Both the position numbers and the translations under genes were made by a program. A DNA stretch of 64,000 nucleotides from Marinobacter sp. C7 (lineage in GTDB: Bacteria > Pseudomonadota > Gammaproteobacteria > Pseudomonadales > Oleiphilaceae), in assembly GCF_022343555.1 (NCBI RefSeq), contig NZ_JAKQZH010000001.1:124001-188000 (forward strand), given 5' to 3'. The notes under the pieces are model-generated. The model did no database searches, was not told the origin of the DNA, and worked only from the letters and a program-made list of their open reading frames with translations. Positions within the stretch are counted from its first letter, which is position 1. Each line of letters starts with the position of its first letter. Below are positions 20,187-28,072 of this stretch, one piece after another.

Positions 20187-20825
20187 TCAGGCGCTCTGGA
20201 ACTGGGGCAGCGTATCCACTGCCCATTGTGGCGGTCCCGGGTAACCGGAGAGGTGCCAGGAGTCCTCGTGGCCATAGAACGCCACGTTGCTGATCTTGGT
20301 CAGCGCAATGTAGCCGTTGTTGAACAGGCCGATGCCGCTGGTCCGCCAGCGCTCGAGGAAAGCATTCGCCTCTTCGGTGGTGGCGTTGGGCCAGCTCGAC
20401 CAGACCCGGGCAATTGTGACTCGGGTCAGACCAAAATTGAGCAGGTCAAACAGGCGCCGGAGTTCCTTCTGGTTGGCTGGGCCGAAGTTATGGATGCCGG
20501 CATCGATCCGTTCGATGGTACCGGCGATCGCCACGCGCTGTGCCTGGGACTGCTCGGGCAACGCCGGACCAACAATCGCCGGGAGCAGGGCCTCGAACAG
20601 CTGGATATCGTCGGTGGTCAGGAAACGGAACTCGTAACTCGCGTCCATGCGGGTGCCCACCGCACTGACCCGGCCGGCAGGCGCGGAGCCGCAACCGCTG
20701 AGGCCCGCGGTGACGCTGGCGGTGCTCAGGAATAACGCGCCGCCGAGGCCGGTTTTCAAAAAGCTGCGGCGGTCGAGGTTGGCAAAACCGGAGGGAGTTG
20801 AACGTACCTCAGACTGATCGTTCAT
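20187..20825 (-). CDS. Tat-exported lipoprotein, partner of the GMC oxidoreductase
   Basis: A 212-residue protein with a twin-arginine signal (DRRSFLKTGLGGALFLS, Arg19-Arg20) that ends in a lipobox, LSGC, with the acylated Cys at 45. It should therefore be exported folded and anchored in the envelope. The mature part resembles gluconate 2-dehydrogenase subunit 3-type proteins, which act as small subunits of GMC dehydrogenases. The gene is 26 bases upstream of the GMC gene in the same operon. If the two interact, the GMC enzyme (which has no signal of its own) might be exported with this subunit or stay cytoplasmic. That is open. Confidence 0.8.
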   Translation of the reverse strand: MNDQSEVRSTPSGFANLDRRSFLKTGLGGALFLSTASVTAGLSGCGSAPAGRVSAVGTRMDASYEFRFLTTDDIQLFEALLPAIVGPALPEQSQAQRVAIAGTIERIDAGIHNFGPANQKELRRLFDLLNFGLTRVTIARVWSSWPNATTEEANAFLERWRTSGIGLFNNGYIALTKISNVAFYGHEDSWHLSGYPGPPQWAVDTLPQFQSA

Positions 20826-20900
20826 CGGACCTTTCTCATTTATTGTTGTAATGCGGAATGCCCATCACCGACAGGCACTCCGGCTGGCAGGCTAAAAGAA

Positions 20901-22346
20901 TCAGCGAATAAAGAAACGGTAAACCAGCCTGTGCATGGCGGTCCCGTGCGGGGCATAGACATATTTGCCGCTGTTGAACTTCTGTTTGGTGAAGATCGCC
21001 CGGTGATGGGAGAAAGTCAGGAAGCCTTCGCGGCCATGGTAGTGGCCCATGCCGGAATCTCCGATACCCCCGAACGGCAGATCGTCCTGAGCCACATGCA
21101 TCAGCGCATCGTTGATGCACATGCCGCCGGAGTGGGTGTTCTCCACCACGTGCTGCTGTTCATTCCTGTCGTAACCGAAGAAGTACAGCGCCAGCGGGCG
21201 CGGACGGTCATTGATGTAGTGGATAGCCTCATCCAGGGTGCCGTAGCCCACCACCGGCAGGATCGGACCGAATATCTCGTCCTGCATCACCTTCATGTCC
21301 GGATTTGCTTTCAGAACCAGCGTCAGCGGAATCTTCCGGGTGCCATCCTTCAGGTCCTCCCGGGCCGGGTTGATCTCGATCAGCTCTGCGCCTTTCTCCC
21401 TGGCGTCTTCCAGGTAGCCCTGCAGACGGTCGTACTGGCGCTCGTTGATGATCGCGGTGTAGTCGTCATTGTCCCGCAGGCTCGGATACATTTCTGCGAA
21501 ACGGGTGCGGAATTCATCCACAAACGTCTGCACCCGGTCTGCCGGACACAGCACATAGTCGGGCGCGACACAGGTCTGACCGGCGTTGAAGGCCTTGCCG
21601 AAGGCAATGCGCTGGGCCGCGTCCTCCATGGGCACATCCGGAGAGACGATGGCCGGGGACTTGCCGCCCAGTTCCAGGGTCACCGGGGTCAGATTCTCGG
21701 CAGCAGCACGCATCACAAGCTTGCCGACCGAGGTGGATCCGGTGAACAGGAGGTGGTCGAAAGGCCGGGCGGAGAAATCCGCCGCCACATCCGCCTCACC
21801 ATTGATCACGGCGACCAGGTCCTCGGCGAAATTGTCCTCGATGATTTCCTTGAACAATGCCGAGGTATGCGGGGTGTACTCGGACATCTTGATCATGGTG
21901 CGGTTACCCGCTGCCAGGGAGGCCACCAACGGACCAACCGCCAGGTACAGCGGGTAGTTCCAGGGCACGATCACGCCCACCACGCCCTTGGGCTGGTAGT
22001 GGACCTTGTTGCTGGCGGGCTGGAACAGCACCGAAACATGGCGCTTTGACGGCTTCATCCAGTCGGCCAGGTTCTTCAGGGTGTAGTTGATGCCCTGGAT
22101 CGACGGCATCACCTCCGCGATCAGCGATTCGTCCCGGGACCGGCAGCTGAAGTCCCGGTCAATGGCTTCCACGAGCCGGTCCTGATTGCTGAGCAGGGCG
22201 CGCTTCAGGCGCTTCAGGTTGTCCTGTCGCTCGGTCAGCGAGGGCGAGGGATTGCCGCGAAAGGCCTTTTTCTGTGCCTTGAAGACCCGGTGGGTATGCT
22301 GGATGTGCTTCTTGCTTTCCGTGAGCTGGACGACGGTAGCAGCCAT
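20901..22346 (-). CDS. calB: Coniferyl-aldehyde-dehydrogenase-like NAD(P) aldehyde dehydrogenase
   Basis: A 481-residue aldehyde dehydrogenase. The general-base Glu is in LELGGKSPAIV, and the nucleophile Cys is in NAGQTCVAPDYVL. The cofactor-binding GSTSVGK is present, as are IVPWNYPLYLAVGPL and EIFGPILPVV. The C-terminal end is extended and lacks the usual oligomerisation tail, as in the coniferyl aldehyde dehydrogenase (CalB) and class 3-like branch. AGGGAG seven bases before the ATG at 22346 supports the start. It leads an operon with the Tat lipoprotein and GMC oxidoreductase and is divergent from a TetR gene. It probably oxidises the aldehyde made by the GMC enzyme; the substrate is not determined. 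Confidence 0.88.
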   Translation of the reverse strand: MAATVVQLTESKKHIQHTHRVFKAQKKAFRGNPSPSLTERQDNLKRLKRALLSNQDRLVEAIDRDFSCRSRDESLIAEVMPSIQGINYTLKNLADWMKPSKRHVSVLFQPASNKVHYQPKGVVGVIVPWNYPLYLAVGPLVASLAAGNRTMIKMSEYTPHTSALFKEIIEDNFAEDLVAVINGEADVAADFSARPFDHLLFTGSTSVGKLVMRAAAENLTPVTLELGGKSPAIVSPDVPMEDAAQRIAFGKAFNAGQTCVAPDYVLCPADRVQTFVDEFRTRFAEMYPSLRDNDDYTAIINERQYDRLQGYLEDAREKGAELIEINPAREDLKDGTRKIPLTLVLKANPDMKVMQDEIFGPILPVVGYGTLDEAIHYINDRPRPLALYFFGYDRNEQQHVVENTHSGGMCINDALMHVAQDDLPFGGIGDSGMGHYHGREGFLTFSHHRAIFTKQKFNSGKYVYAPHGTAMHRLVYRFFIR

Positions 22347-22436
22347 GACATTCTCCCTGGGCAACCGGCATCGCGGGCCGGTAACCTGTTTTGTTGTGTG
22401 GCCAAAAAACAGCCAGTTTGCATCAGGGAGTATTAT

Positions 22437-22452
22437 TAGAGTATATACTCTA
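22437..22452. promoter_or_regulatory. Perfect 16-bp palindrome, candidate TetR operator
   Basis: TAGAGTATATACTCTA is its own reverse complement. It lies in the 177-base divergent gap, 91 bases upstream of calB and 72 bases upstream of the tetR start. It probably overlaps promoter elements for one or both directions, which fits repression by the adjacent TetR protein. Confidence 0.75.
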
Positions 22453-22523
22453 GGCAGTCAAGCAAGCGCCGATGGCCGATCGGGCCAGTCAACCGAAAGA
22501 CCACAAAAAGTGCTCTCAACCCT

Positions 22524-23192
22524 ATGAAAACAAGAGAAAAAATCATTCTTTCCAGCCTTGAGCTGTTCAATGAGCGTGGCGAACGCAATGTCACCACCAA
22601 TCACATTGCCGCCCATCTGGCGATCTCGCCGGGCAATCTCTATTACCACTTCCGCAACAAGTCGGACATCATTTACGAGATCTTCCTTGAATACGAGAAG
22701 CTGGTGGATTACTACCTGGATATTCCTCAGGACCGGTCGCTGACGCTGGAGGACCTGACGTTCTACCTGGAGTCCGTGTTTGACGGGCTCTGGAGTTATC
22801 GGTTTTTCCACCGGGATCTGGAATACCTGCTCGACAGCGATCCGCGTCTGCGTAAGGACTACCGGGAATTCACCAATCGCTGCCTCGCGGCGATCAGCCA
22901 GATCTTCGAGAAGATGTCGGAGGCCGGCATTATCGAGCCCCAGCCCGAAGAACTGAGGTCGGCCATGTCGCTGAATGTCTGGTTGGTGATCACCAACTGG
23001 ATGGCGTTCCTGAAAACGGCTCACGCAGCGGATGAACCGGCCAGCCTCAGCCTGACCGAGCTGAAGCAGGGCATCTACCAGGTGCTCACGCTGGAGATTC
23101 CCTATCTGACGCCCGCCTATCGGGAGCGGGTCATGGAATTGCGGGAACGATACCGGCCGTCGCTTCCGGAGCCTTCCGGGGCGGTGGTCTGA
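22524..23192 (+). CDS. TetR-family regulator divergent from the oxidation operon
   Basis: A 222-residue TetR regulator. The HTH (about 5-50) reads REKIILSSLELFNERGERNVTTNHIAAHL, then ISPGNLYYHFRNKSDIIYEIF. The central part (about 60-180) is rich in aromatic and acidic residues, and its length suits the TetR_C-type ligand domains seen in Pseudomonas regulators with the NLYYHF form of the motif. It is divergent from the calB-lipoprotein-GMC operon across a perfect palindrome, so it is the probable local repressor, with the pathway substrate or aldehyde as likely inducer. No ligand can be inferred from sequence. Confidence 0.92.
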   Translation: MKTREKIILSSLELFNERGERNVTTNHIAAHLAISPGNLYYHFRNKSDIIYEIFLEYEKLVDYYLDIPQDRSLTLEDLTFYLESVFDGLWSYRFFHRDLEYLLDSDPRLRKDYREFTNRCLAAISQIFEKMSEAGIIEPQPEELRSAMSLNVWLVITNWMAFLKTAHAADEPASLSLTELKQGIYQVLTLEIPYLTPAYRERVMELRERYRPSLPEPSGAVV

Positions 23193-23245
23193 GTCGCTCT
23201 GAGTAAGTGATAGGCGCAATATTGAGCAAAAAATGATCGATCCGG

Positions 23246-23272
23246 GAACTTCCTGCGCGCATGCAGATCATA
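23246..23272 (+). promoter_or_regulatory. Candidate sigma-E/AlgU promoter
   Basis: GAACTT (23246-23251), a 16-base spacer, then TCATA (23268-23272). This fits the RpoE/AlgU pattern GAACTT-N16-TCnnA. It lies 54 bases after the tetR stop and just before the string of stem-loops at 23285-23381. Confidence 0.7.
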
Positions 23273-23277
23273 AAAGT

Positions 23278-23387
23278 GACGTTGGGAATTCGGACATTCC
23301 TTGCGTCTCCTGAGTGAGTTCTCAGGTTTTAGCACGTCGCAAACCCTGACGTTTCACCGGTCTGTCGCCTGGCAGACCGGTTTTTTT
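23278..23387 (+). ncRNA. Candidate ErsA/Spot 42-position small RNA
   Basis: About 110 bases with no plausible ORF, between a sigma-E-type promoter and a strong terminator. Four consecutive stem-loops are visible: GGAAT/ATTCC (23285-23300), CCTGAG/CTCAGG (23309-23326), ACGTC/GACGT (23334-23352) and the terminator stem ACCGGTCTG/CAGACCGGT (23356-23381). An unpaired or partly paired pyrimidine-rich stretch (TTCCTTGCGTCTCC) could contact ribosome sites. In enterobacteria Spot 42, and in P. aeruginosa the AlgU-dependent ErsA, occupy this same place, convergent with engB. Here polA is not next to it. Start and end are estimated from promoter and terminator. Confidence 0.7.
23356..23387 (+). terminator. 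Strong intrinsic terminator
   Basis: ACCGGTCTG, eight-base loop, CAGACCGGT, with a seven-T run at 23381-23387. It ends the candidate small RNA and any tetR read-through. The T-run overlaps the last bases of the convergent engB gene. Confidence 0.93.
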
Positions 23388-24024
23388 ATGCCAGTTCCGA
23401 GGCTTCCCCTTCCAGCCAGTCACTCAGCGCGTCCCGGCATTCCTCGACGCCGCGCTTGGAGGTGGCAGAGAACATGATGAGGTGCTCCACGCACTGATAG
23501 GTTTTCAGCTTTTTGGCGATGCCCAGCATTGCGGTCTTGGCCTGCCCGAACTTCAGTTTGTCGGCTTTGGTGGCAAGAATCATCAACGGAAGGTGGTTAT
23601 GTTCGCACCATTCCACCATCATTTGGTCGAAGTCGGTTAAAGGGTGGCGGATATCCATGACCAGGACCAGGCCTCGCAGGCACCGCCGGTCATTCAGGTA
23701 ATGCCCGAGGTGTTGCTGCCAGTCGTCTTTCATGTCCCGGGATACCTTGGCATAGCCATAGCCCGGCAGGTCCACCAGTCTGGATCCTTCCCGGTTCAGG
23801 GAAAAGAAGTTGATCAGGCGGGTGCGCCCCGGCGTCTTGGACGTTCGCGCCAGTTTGCCGTTGGCGGTGATGGCATTGAGCGCGCTGGACTTGCCGGCGT
23901 TGGAGCGGCCGGCAAACGCGACTTCGGCCCCGATGTCGGGCGGACACTCTTCCAGGCGGGAGGCGCTGATCAGGAATCTGGCGCTGTTAAAAGAGATCGA
24001 TTTTTGAGTCAGATCAGGGTCCAC
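23386..24024 (-). CDS. engB: Ribosome biogenesis GTP-binding protein YsxC/EngB
   Basis: A 212-residue TrmE-Era-EngA-like GTPase needed for large-subunit assembly. The G1 motif is GRSNAGKSS (about residues 37-45). G2/T is in [12 protein letters not shown]3 is DLPGYGYA, G4 is TKADKL and G5 is [12 protein letters not shown] start at 24024 is preceded by AGGA about a dozen bases upstream. Length equals the family norm. It is divergent from cytochrome c4 and convergent with the candidate small RNA, the same arrangement as in Pseudomonas. Confidence 0.95.
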   Translation of the reverse strand: MDPDLTQKSISFNSARFLISASRLEECPPDIGAEVAFAGRSNAGKSSALNAITANGKLARTSKTPGRTRLINFFSLNREGSRLVDLPGYGYAKVSRDMKDDWQQHLGHYLNDRRCLRGLVLVMDIRHPLTDFDQMMVEWCEHNHLPLMILATKADKLKFGQAKTAMLGIAKKLKTYQCVEHLIMFSATSKRGVEECRDALSDWLEGEASELA

Positions 24025-24067
24025 AGCAGTTGGCTTTCCTTTGGATTTCAGTTATTGGCGATTAATG

Positions 24068-24073
24068 TATAAT
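24068..24073 (+). promoter_or_regulatory. -10 element of a probable cytochrome c4 promoter
   Basis: A consensus TATAAT hexamer 125 bases upstream of the cytochrome c4 start, inside the engB/cytochrome divergent region. No good -35 hexamer lies at the right distance, so activity may need an activator. Confidence 0.4.
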
Positions 24074-24198
24074 GCTACACCAATTCCGGGCGGCGCGCTG
24101 TGCGTGGCCGCTGTCAGTCCCGGTTTTGAGCCTGCCTGGTCAGCGCCTGCCGGCTGCATGATGAAGAATACCTTTAAGATGAGAGAAGCGGAGCGAGC

Positions 24199-24807
24199 AT
24201 GAAAAAACTGATCGCAGGAGTTGTTCTTGGTGTAAGCCTTACAACGCTGGCACACGGAGCAGGAGATCCCCAGGCAGGTGAACAGAACGCAGCGGTATGT
24301 GCTGGCTGCCATGGCCAGGGTGGCCAGAAGCCGGTCATGGGCGTGTACCCGAAGCTTTCGGGGCTGGGCGAGAAGTATCTGTACAGCCAGTTGAAAAACA
24401 TCAAGTCCGGTGACCGGGCCATCCCGGAGATGACCGGTTTGCTGGATAACATGTCGGACCAGGACCTTCAGGACCTGGCGGCTTACTTCGATAGCCAGGA
24501 TATGGTTGTCAGTCAGGCCAATCCGGATCTGATCGAGCAGGGCGCGGCGCTCTATCGCGGCGGCAACCTGGCAACCGGCGTACCGGCTTGTGCCGGCTGT
24601 CATAACCCGCAGGGCAAGGGTAACCAGCCGGGCGGCTATCCGGCCCTGGGCGGTCAGAACGCGGAGTACGTGACCAAGCAGCTGAAAGCCTACCGTGACG
24701 GCACCCGGAACGCGGGCTCCAACGCCGCGATCATGATGGACGTCGCCGCCAAGCTGACAGACGCCGAGATCGAGGCCGTTGCCAACTACGTTTCCGGTCT
24801 GAACTGA
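24199..24807 (+). CDS. Dihaem cytochrome c4
   Basis: A 202-residue exported cytochrome. The signal peptide (about 1-21, ending AHGAGD) is followed by two class I haem domains. The first binding motif is Cys34-x-x-Cys37-His38 (CAGCH), the second Cys131-x-x-Cys134-His135 (CAGCH). Candidate axial Met residues follow each motif (VMGVYPKLSG then MTGLLDNM; MMDVAAKLT). Cytochrome c4 carries electrons to terminal oxidases in the periplasm. CGGAGCGAGC precedes the ATG. The gene order engB, cytochrome c4, dsbA is shared with Pseudomonas. A strong terminator follows. Confidence 0.93.
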   Translation: MKKLIAGVVLGVSLTTLAHGAGDPQAGEQNAAVCAGCHGQGGQKPVMGVYPKLSGLGEKYLYSQLKNIKSGDRAIPEMTGLLDNMSDQDLQDLAAYFDSQDMVVSQANPDLIEQGAALYRGGNLATGVPACAGCHNPQGKGNQPGGYPALGGQNAEYVTKQLKAYRDGTRNAGSNAAIMMDVAAKLTDAEIEAVANYVSGLN

Positions 24808-24826
24808 TTACGGACCTGATCGTAAG

Positions 24827-24852
24827 AAAACCCCGCCCTGGCGGGGTTTTTT
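24827..24852 (+). terminator. Intrinsic terminator after cytochrome c4
   Basis: AAAACCCCGC, short loop CCTG, GCGGGG followed by six T residues, 20 bases after the cytochrome stop. The A-run on the left could allow some activity in reverse. Confidence 0.92.
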
Positions 24853-24964
24853 GTTGCTTGCTTACCATCCTGTAATGCGCCGCCGTCGGCCCCCTTGTGG
24901 AACTTTTGCCGATTGCTGGGTCATAATCCCCCACAAAATGTATTCAGGAAATCGGAGACGTTGA

Positions 24965-25600
24965 ATGATCAGATCACTTGGAATGGCCGCTTTTCTGGCG
25001 ATGGCCGTCGCCGTCACGGGAACCGCCAGTGCCCAGAGCTGGGAAGAAGGTGTGCATTATCGCAAGCTCGAGACTCCGGTCCGTACCGCAAGCGAGAGCG
25101 GAGTCGAGGTGGCCGAGGTGTTCTGGTACGGCTGCCCCCACTGTTACAACTTCAAGCCGCTGGCCGAAGCCTGGGAAGCCGATGCACCGGATTACGTGAA
25201 TTACGTTCGCATTCCGGCCGCGTTGGGTCGTTCCTGGGAGCCCCATGCCCGGGCGTTCTACGCGCTGGAGGCCATGGGTGAGCGGGAAAAGGTCCACGAT
25301 GCGCTGTTTGACGCCCTGGCGGGGGAACGTCGGCCTCTGAACGATGGTGAATCCCTGGCGGATTTCGTGGCTGATCATGGTGTGGACCCGGAAGAGTTCC
25401 TGAAGAATTACAACAGCTTCGGAGTGAACGCGAAAATGCAGCAGGCCCAGGCCAAGATTCGGGGTGCGCGCGTTACCGGGACACCGACTATGCTGGTTGA
25501 TGGGAAGTATGCGGTCACCGCTTCCATGGCGGGCGGTCATGAGGCCGTGCTGAAAGTTGTGGACTACCTGGTGGAGAAGGAGCATAACGCCGGGCAATAA
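24965..25600 (+). CDS. dsbA: Periplasmic thiol:disulfide oxidoreductase DsbA
   Basis: A 211-residue DsbA. The signal peptide (about 1-23, ending SAQS) is followed by a thioredoxin fold with the catalytic Cys57-Pro-His-Cys60 in WYGCPHCYNF. The cis-Pro loop is VTGTPTMLVDGKY near residue 175, and the helical insert lies between. It introduces disulfides into exported proteins, with DsbB as usual partner (not in this window). GGAGACGTTGA precedes the ATG. Cytochrome c4 upstream also needs periplasmic cysteine handling, but the terminator between them suggests separate transcription. Confidence 0.95.
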   Translation: MIRSLGMAAFLAMAVAVTGTASAQSWEEGVHYRKLETPVRTASESGVEVAEVFWYGCPHCYNFKPLAEAWEADAPDYVNYVRIPAALGRSWEPHARAFYALEAMGEREKVHDALFDALAGERRPLNDGESLADFVADHGVDPEEFLKNYNSFGVNAKMQQAQAKIRGARVTGTPTMLVDGKYAVTASMAGGHEAVLKVVDYLVEKEHNAGQ

Positions 25601-25657
25601 GACATAGCCCGGTGGCCTTGCCGCCGGGCCTTACGGGCAGGAAGAGACTGCCGGCCT

Positions 25658-26518
25658 ATGTACAAGCGTATTCGCAAACAGATTGGTGGGTTTCTGAAGT
25701 CGGAGCATGAACCGAGAGGTCGCTGTTCCGGCTTTGAGCACGTTCCGGAATTCGAACCGCACCGACACATCCGGCTACTGACCTTCAATATCCAGGTGGG
25801 TATTAACACCACCTCCTACCGCCACTATGTAACCCGCAGCTGGCAGCATGTCCTGCCCCACCGCAATCGCATCGAGAACCTGGACAGAATTGCCCGGCTG
25901 GTCAGCAATTACGACGTGGTGGCACTGCAGGAATGTGATGGCGGCAGCCTGCGCAGTGGTTTTATCAATCAGGTGCAGTATCTGGCCGAGGCCGCCGGGA
26001 TTCCTTACTGGTACCAGCAGCTGAACCGTAATATGGGGCAGATCGCCCAGCACTCCAATGGCCTGCTCAGCCGGTTTCGCCCCCTCGACGTAACCGAGCA
26101 CCGTTTGCCAGGGCTGATTCCGGGGCGGGGTGCAATCATAGCCCGCTATGGCGTGAAAGAAGATCCGCTGGTGCTGGTCCTTATGCACCTGTCCCTGAGC
26201 AAGGCGGCGCAGCAGCGGCAGCTGGGCTATATCCGGGAGCAGATTGCCGACTATCAGCACGTGGTGCTGATGGGCGATATGAACGCTCACGCCGAACAGT
26301 TGTTGACCAATACGCCGTTGAGAGAAACGGACCTGGTGCCTCTGCCGGATACCGCTCACAGCTTTCCGAGCTGGCGACCGGAGAAGGCGCTTGACCATAT
26401 CCTGGTCAGCCCGAGCCTGGAAATCCGCCGTTCAGAGGTGGTGAGTTACCCGGTTTCCGACCACTTGCCGATTGCCATGGACGTGGCGCTGCCAAAGGGT
26501 TATCTGGAAACCTTCTGA
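25658..26518 (+). CDS. Endonuclease/exonuclease/phosphatase-family protein
   Basis: A 286-residue EEP-fold hydrolase. Key segments in order: LTFNIQVGIN (metal Asn), VVALQECDGG (metal Glu), GDMNAHAEQ (Asp/Asn pair) and DHLPIAMDV (catalytic Asp-His). No signal peptide is seen, so it is probably cytoplasmic. The family includes DNA endonucleases, phosphodiesterases and lipid phosphatases, and the substrate cannot be chosen from sequence. It follows dsbA by 57 bases, as in the Pseudomonas locus, and is closed by a bidirectional terminator. Confidence 0.87.
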   Translation: MYKRIRKQIGGFLKSEHEPRGRCSGFEHVPEFEPHRHIRLLTFNIQVGINTTSYRHYVTRSWQHVLPHRNRIENLDRIARLVSNYDVVALQECDGGSLRSGFINQVQYLAEAAGIPYWYQQLNRNMGQIAQHSNGLLSRFRPLDVTEHRLPGLIPGRGAIIARYGVKEDPLVLVLMHLSLSKAAQQRQLGYIREQIADYQHVVLMGDMNAHAEQLLTNTPLRETDLVPLPDTAHSFPSWRPEKALDHILVSPSLEIRRSEVVSYPVSDHLPIAMDVALPKGYLETF

Positions 26519-26536
26519 CACTCGGCGTGCAGGCAC

Positions 26537-26567
26537 AAAAAAAACCCGGCAGGAGCCGGGTTTTTTT
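26537..26567. terminator. Bidirectional intrinsic terminator
   Basis: An eight-A run, ACCCGGC (stem), loop AGGA, GCCGGGT, then a T-run. It closes the EEP gene on the plus strand and the rpmB-rpmG operon on the minus strand. Confidence 0.93.
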
Positions 26568-26585
26568 GTGAAGGCCGGATCAGGA

Positions 26586-26741
26586 TTACTTGATCTTGGC
26601 TTCCTTGTACTCGACATGCTTGCGTACAACCGGATCGTACTTCTTGATAGCGATCTTTTCCGGAGTGTTACGCTTGTTCTTCTTGGTCGTGTAGAAGTGA
26701 CCAGTGCCTGCTGAAGATACCAGCTTGATTTTCTCGCGCAT
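26586..26741 (-). CDS. rpmG: 50S ribosomal protein L33
   Basis: A 51-residue L33, reading [19 protein letters not shown] at the start and [13 protein letters not shown] at the end, translated directly from the minus strand. It lacks the CxxC zinc pairs of the zinc-binding L33 form, so it is the zinc-free paralog type. It follows rpmB by 11 bases in the usual rpmB-rpmG operon. Confidence 0.97.
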   Translation of the reverse strand: MREKIKLVSSAGTGHFYTTKKNKRNTPEKIAIKKYDPVVRKHVEYKEAKIK

Positions 26742-26752
26742 GATGCGGCTCC

Positions 26753-26989
26753 TTATACTTTCTCGCCGCGGGCACGAAGATCGGCCAGCACAGCGTCAAT
26801 GCCTTTTTTGTCGATGATGCGCATACCTTTGGTGGAAACGCGCAGCTTCACGAAACGCTTCTCGGATTCAACCCAGAAACGGTGGTTCTGCAGATTCGGC
26901 AGAAAACGGCGACGAGTGTGGTTCATCGCGTGGGATACGTTGTTACCGGATACCGGACGCTTACCGGTAACCTGACAAACTCTGGACAT
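26753..26989 (-). CDS. rpmB: 50S ribosomal protein L28
   Basis: A 78-residue L28. It starts [20 protein letters not shown], with the typical [12 protein letters not shown] and [18 protein letters not shown] segments. The open frame extends ten codons further up, but the family start is the ATG at 26989, with GGAGGCAAGT upstream. It contains one Cys and no zinc motif. A sigma-70-type promoter lies about 140 bases upstream. Confidence 0.97.
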   Translation of the reverse strand: MSRVCQVTGKRPVSGNNVSHAMNHTRRRFLPNLQNHRFWVESEKRFVKLRVSTKGMRIIDKKGIDAVLADLRARGEKV

Positions 26990-27130
26990 ACTTGCCTCCG
27001 ACCTGAGCAGTGGTCTCAATCAATACGAATTCGTTTTTAATGCGTCTCTGGTTGCCGGGGAGCCCGTTCGCTCCCTGTTCGCGCCTTTAAACGGAACGCT
27101 GCCTGCCAGACGCCGCCAGAAAGGGACGCT

Positions 27131-27159
27131 TTTATACCAGAACTCGCCCCCCAACGCAA
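27131..27159 (-). promoter_or_regulatory. Sigma-70 promoter of rpmB-rpmG
   Basis: On the minus strand, TTGCGT (27159-27154), a 17-base spacer, then TATAAA (27136-27131). A G-rich stretch fills the spacer. Transcription would start near 27124 and leave a leader of roughly 135 bases before rpmB. That leader contains no obvious intrinsic terminator. Confidence 0.65.
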
Positions 27160-27208
27160 AAAATTGTTGGGAATTTGGCCAGCCTCCGGGGCGTCATTTT
27201 GCTGACAG

Positions 27209-27883
27209 TTACATCAGTCCTCTTTCGGCAAGCGATATTACCTCACCGTGGCCGACAACCATATGGTCAAGAACCCTGATATCCACCAGGCCCAGGGCCT
27301 CCTTCAAGCGACGGGTCAGGGAAATGTCGGCCTGGCTGGGTTCGGCGACACCCGAGGGATGGTTGTGGGCGAAGATCACCGCGGCGGCATTGTCCTCCAG
27401 GGCCTGGCGAACCACCTCCCGGGGGTAGACGGCGGCGCCGTCGATGGTGCCACGGAACAGCTCCCGGTAGTGGATGACCCGGTGGCGGTTGTCCAGGAAC
27501 AGGCCGGCAAAGACTTCATGGGGGTAGGTCCCGAGCCGGCTGGTCAGAAACCGGCGGGTGTCTGCCGGTGAGCGCAACGGGTCGCCCTGTCGTAAAGGCT
27601 CGTCCATCACCCTCCGGGCCATCTCCATGGCCGCCTTTACCTGGGCATACTTGGCGGTGCCCAGCCCCCTGACCTGGCAGAATTGCCGGCGCGAGGCGGT
27701 CAGCAGGCCCCGCAGGCCGCCAAACTCGTCAATCAGGTGCCTCGCCAGAGTCATCACCGGCGTTCCGGTGGTCCCGGTGCGCAGGAAGATGGCCAGTAAT
27801 TCGGCATCGGACAGGGATTCGGGGCCGTGAGCCAACAGGCGCTCACGGGGGCGCTCGTCGGCGGGCCAGAAGGGGGTGGGCAT
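27209..27883 (-). CDS. radC: RadC-family JAB metalloprotease-fold protein
   Basis: A 224-residue RadC homolog. An N-terminal helix-hairpin-helix region (about 1-75; [21 protein letters not shown], then [18 protein letters not shown]) precedes an MPN/JAB domain. The metal motif is [18 protein letters not shown]. The former DNA-repair role is no longer accepted, and biochemical function is unknown. I chose the ATG at 27883, with AAGGAA eight bases upstream, over a start 16 codons earlier. It is divergent from coaBC, as in many Proteobacteria. Confidence 0.93.
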   Translation of the reverse strand: MPTPFWPADERPRERLLAHGPESLSDAELLAIFLRTGTTGTPVMTLARHLIDEFGGLRGLLTASRRQFCQVRGLGTAKYAQVKAAMEMARRVMDEPLRQGDPLRSPADTRRFLTSRLGTYPHEVFAGLFLDNRHRVIHYRELFRGTIDGAAVYPREVVRQALEDNAAAVIFAHNHPSGVAEPSQADISLTRRLKEALGLVDIRVLDHMVVGHGEVISLAERGLM

Positions 27884-27916
27884 GCTTGGCTTCCTTGCAT
27901 CCGGTTTGAGTCGTGC

Positions 27917-27976
27917 CGGTGCTTCCTGCACCGTGGTTGGTTTCTCAGGGTTACAAAGGTTACTTGAAAAAGTAAC
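27917..27976. repeat. Two hairpins in the radC/coaBC divergent region
   Basis: CGGTGC-TTCCT-GCACCG (27917-27933) and GTTACTT-GAAA-AAGTAAC (27959-27976), the second with a GNRA-type tetraloop. A direct GGTTAC repeat overlaps the second. They lie 34 and 76 bases upstream of radC on its strand. They may be leader structures or operator sites. Confidence 0.4.
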
Positions 27977-28072
27977 ATTCGGTAAATGTTAAGATTCCTG
28001 CGCCCTGCTGTTCCCGATAACCGGGCGTGCTATCTTATAACCCTTTTCAATATAAGGAATTGTGGAGCCGGT

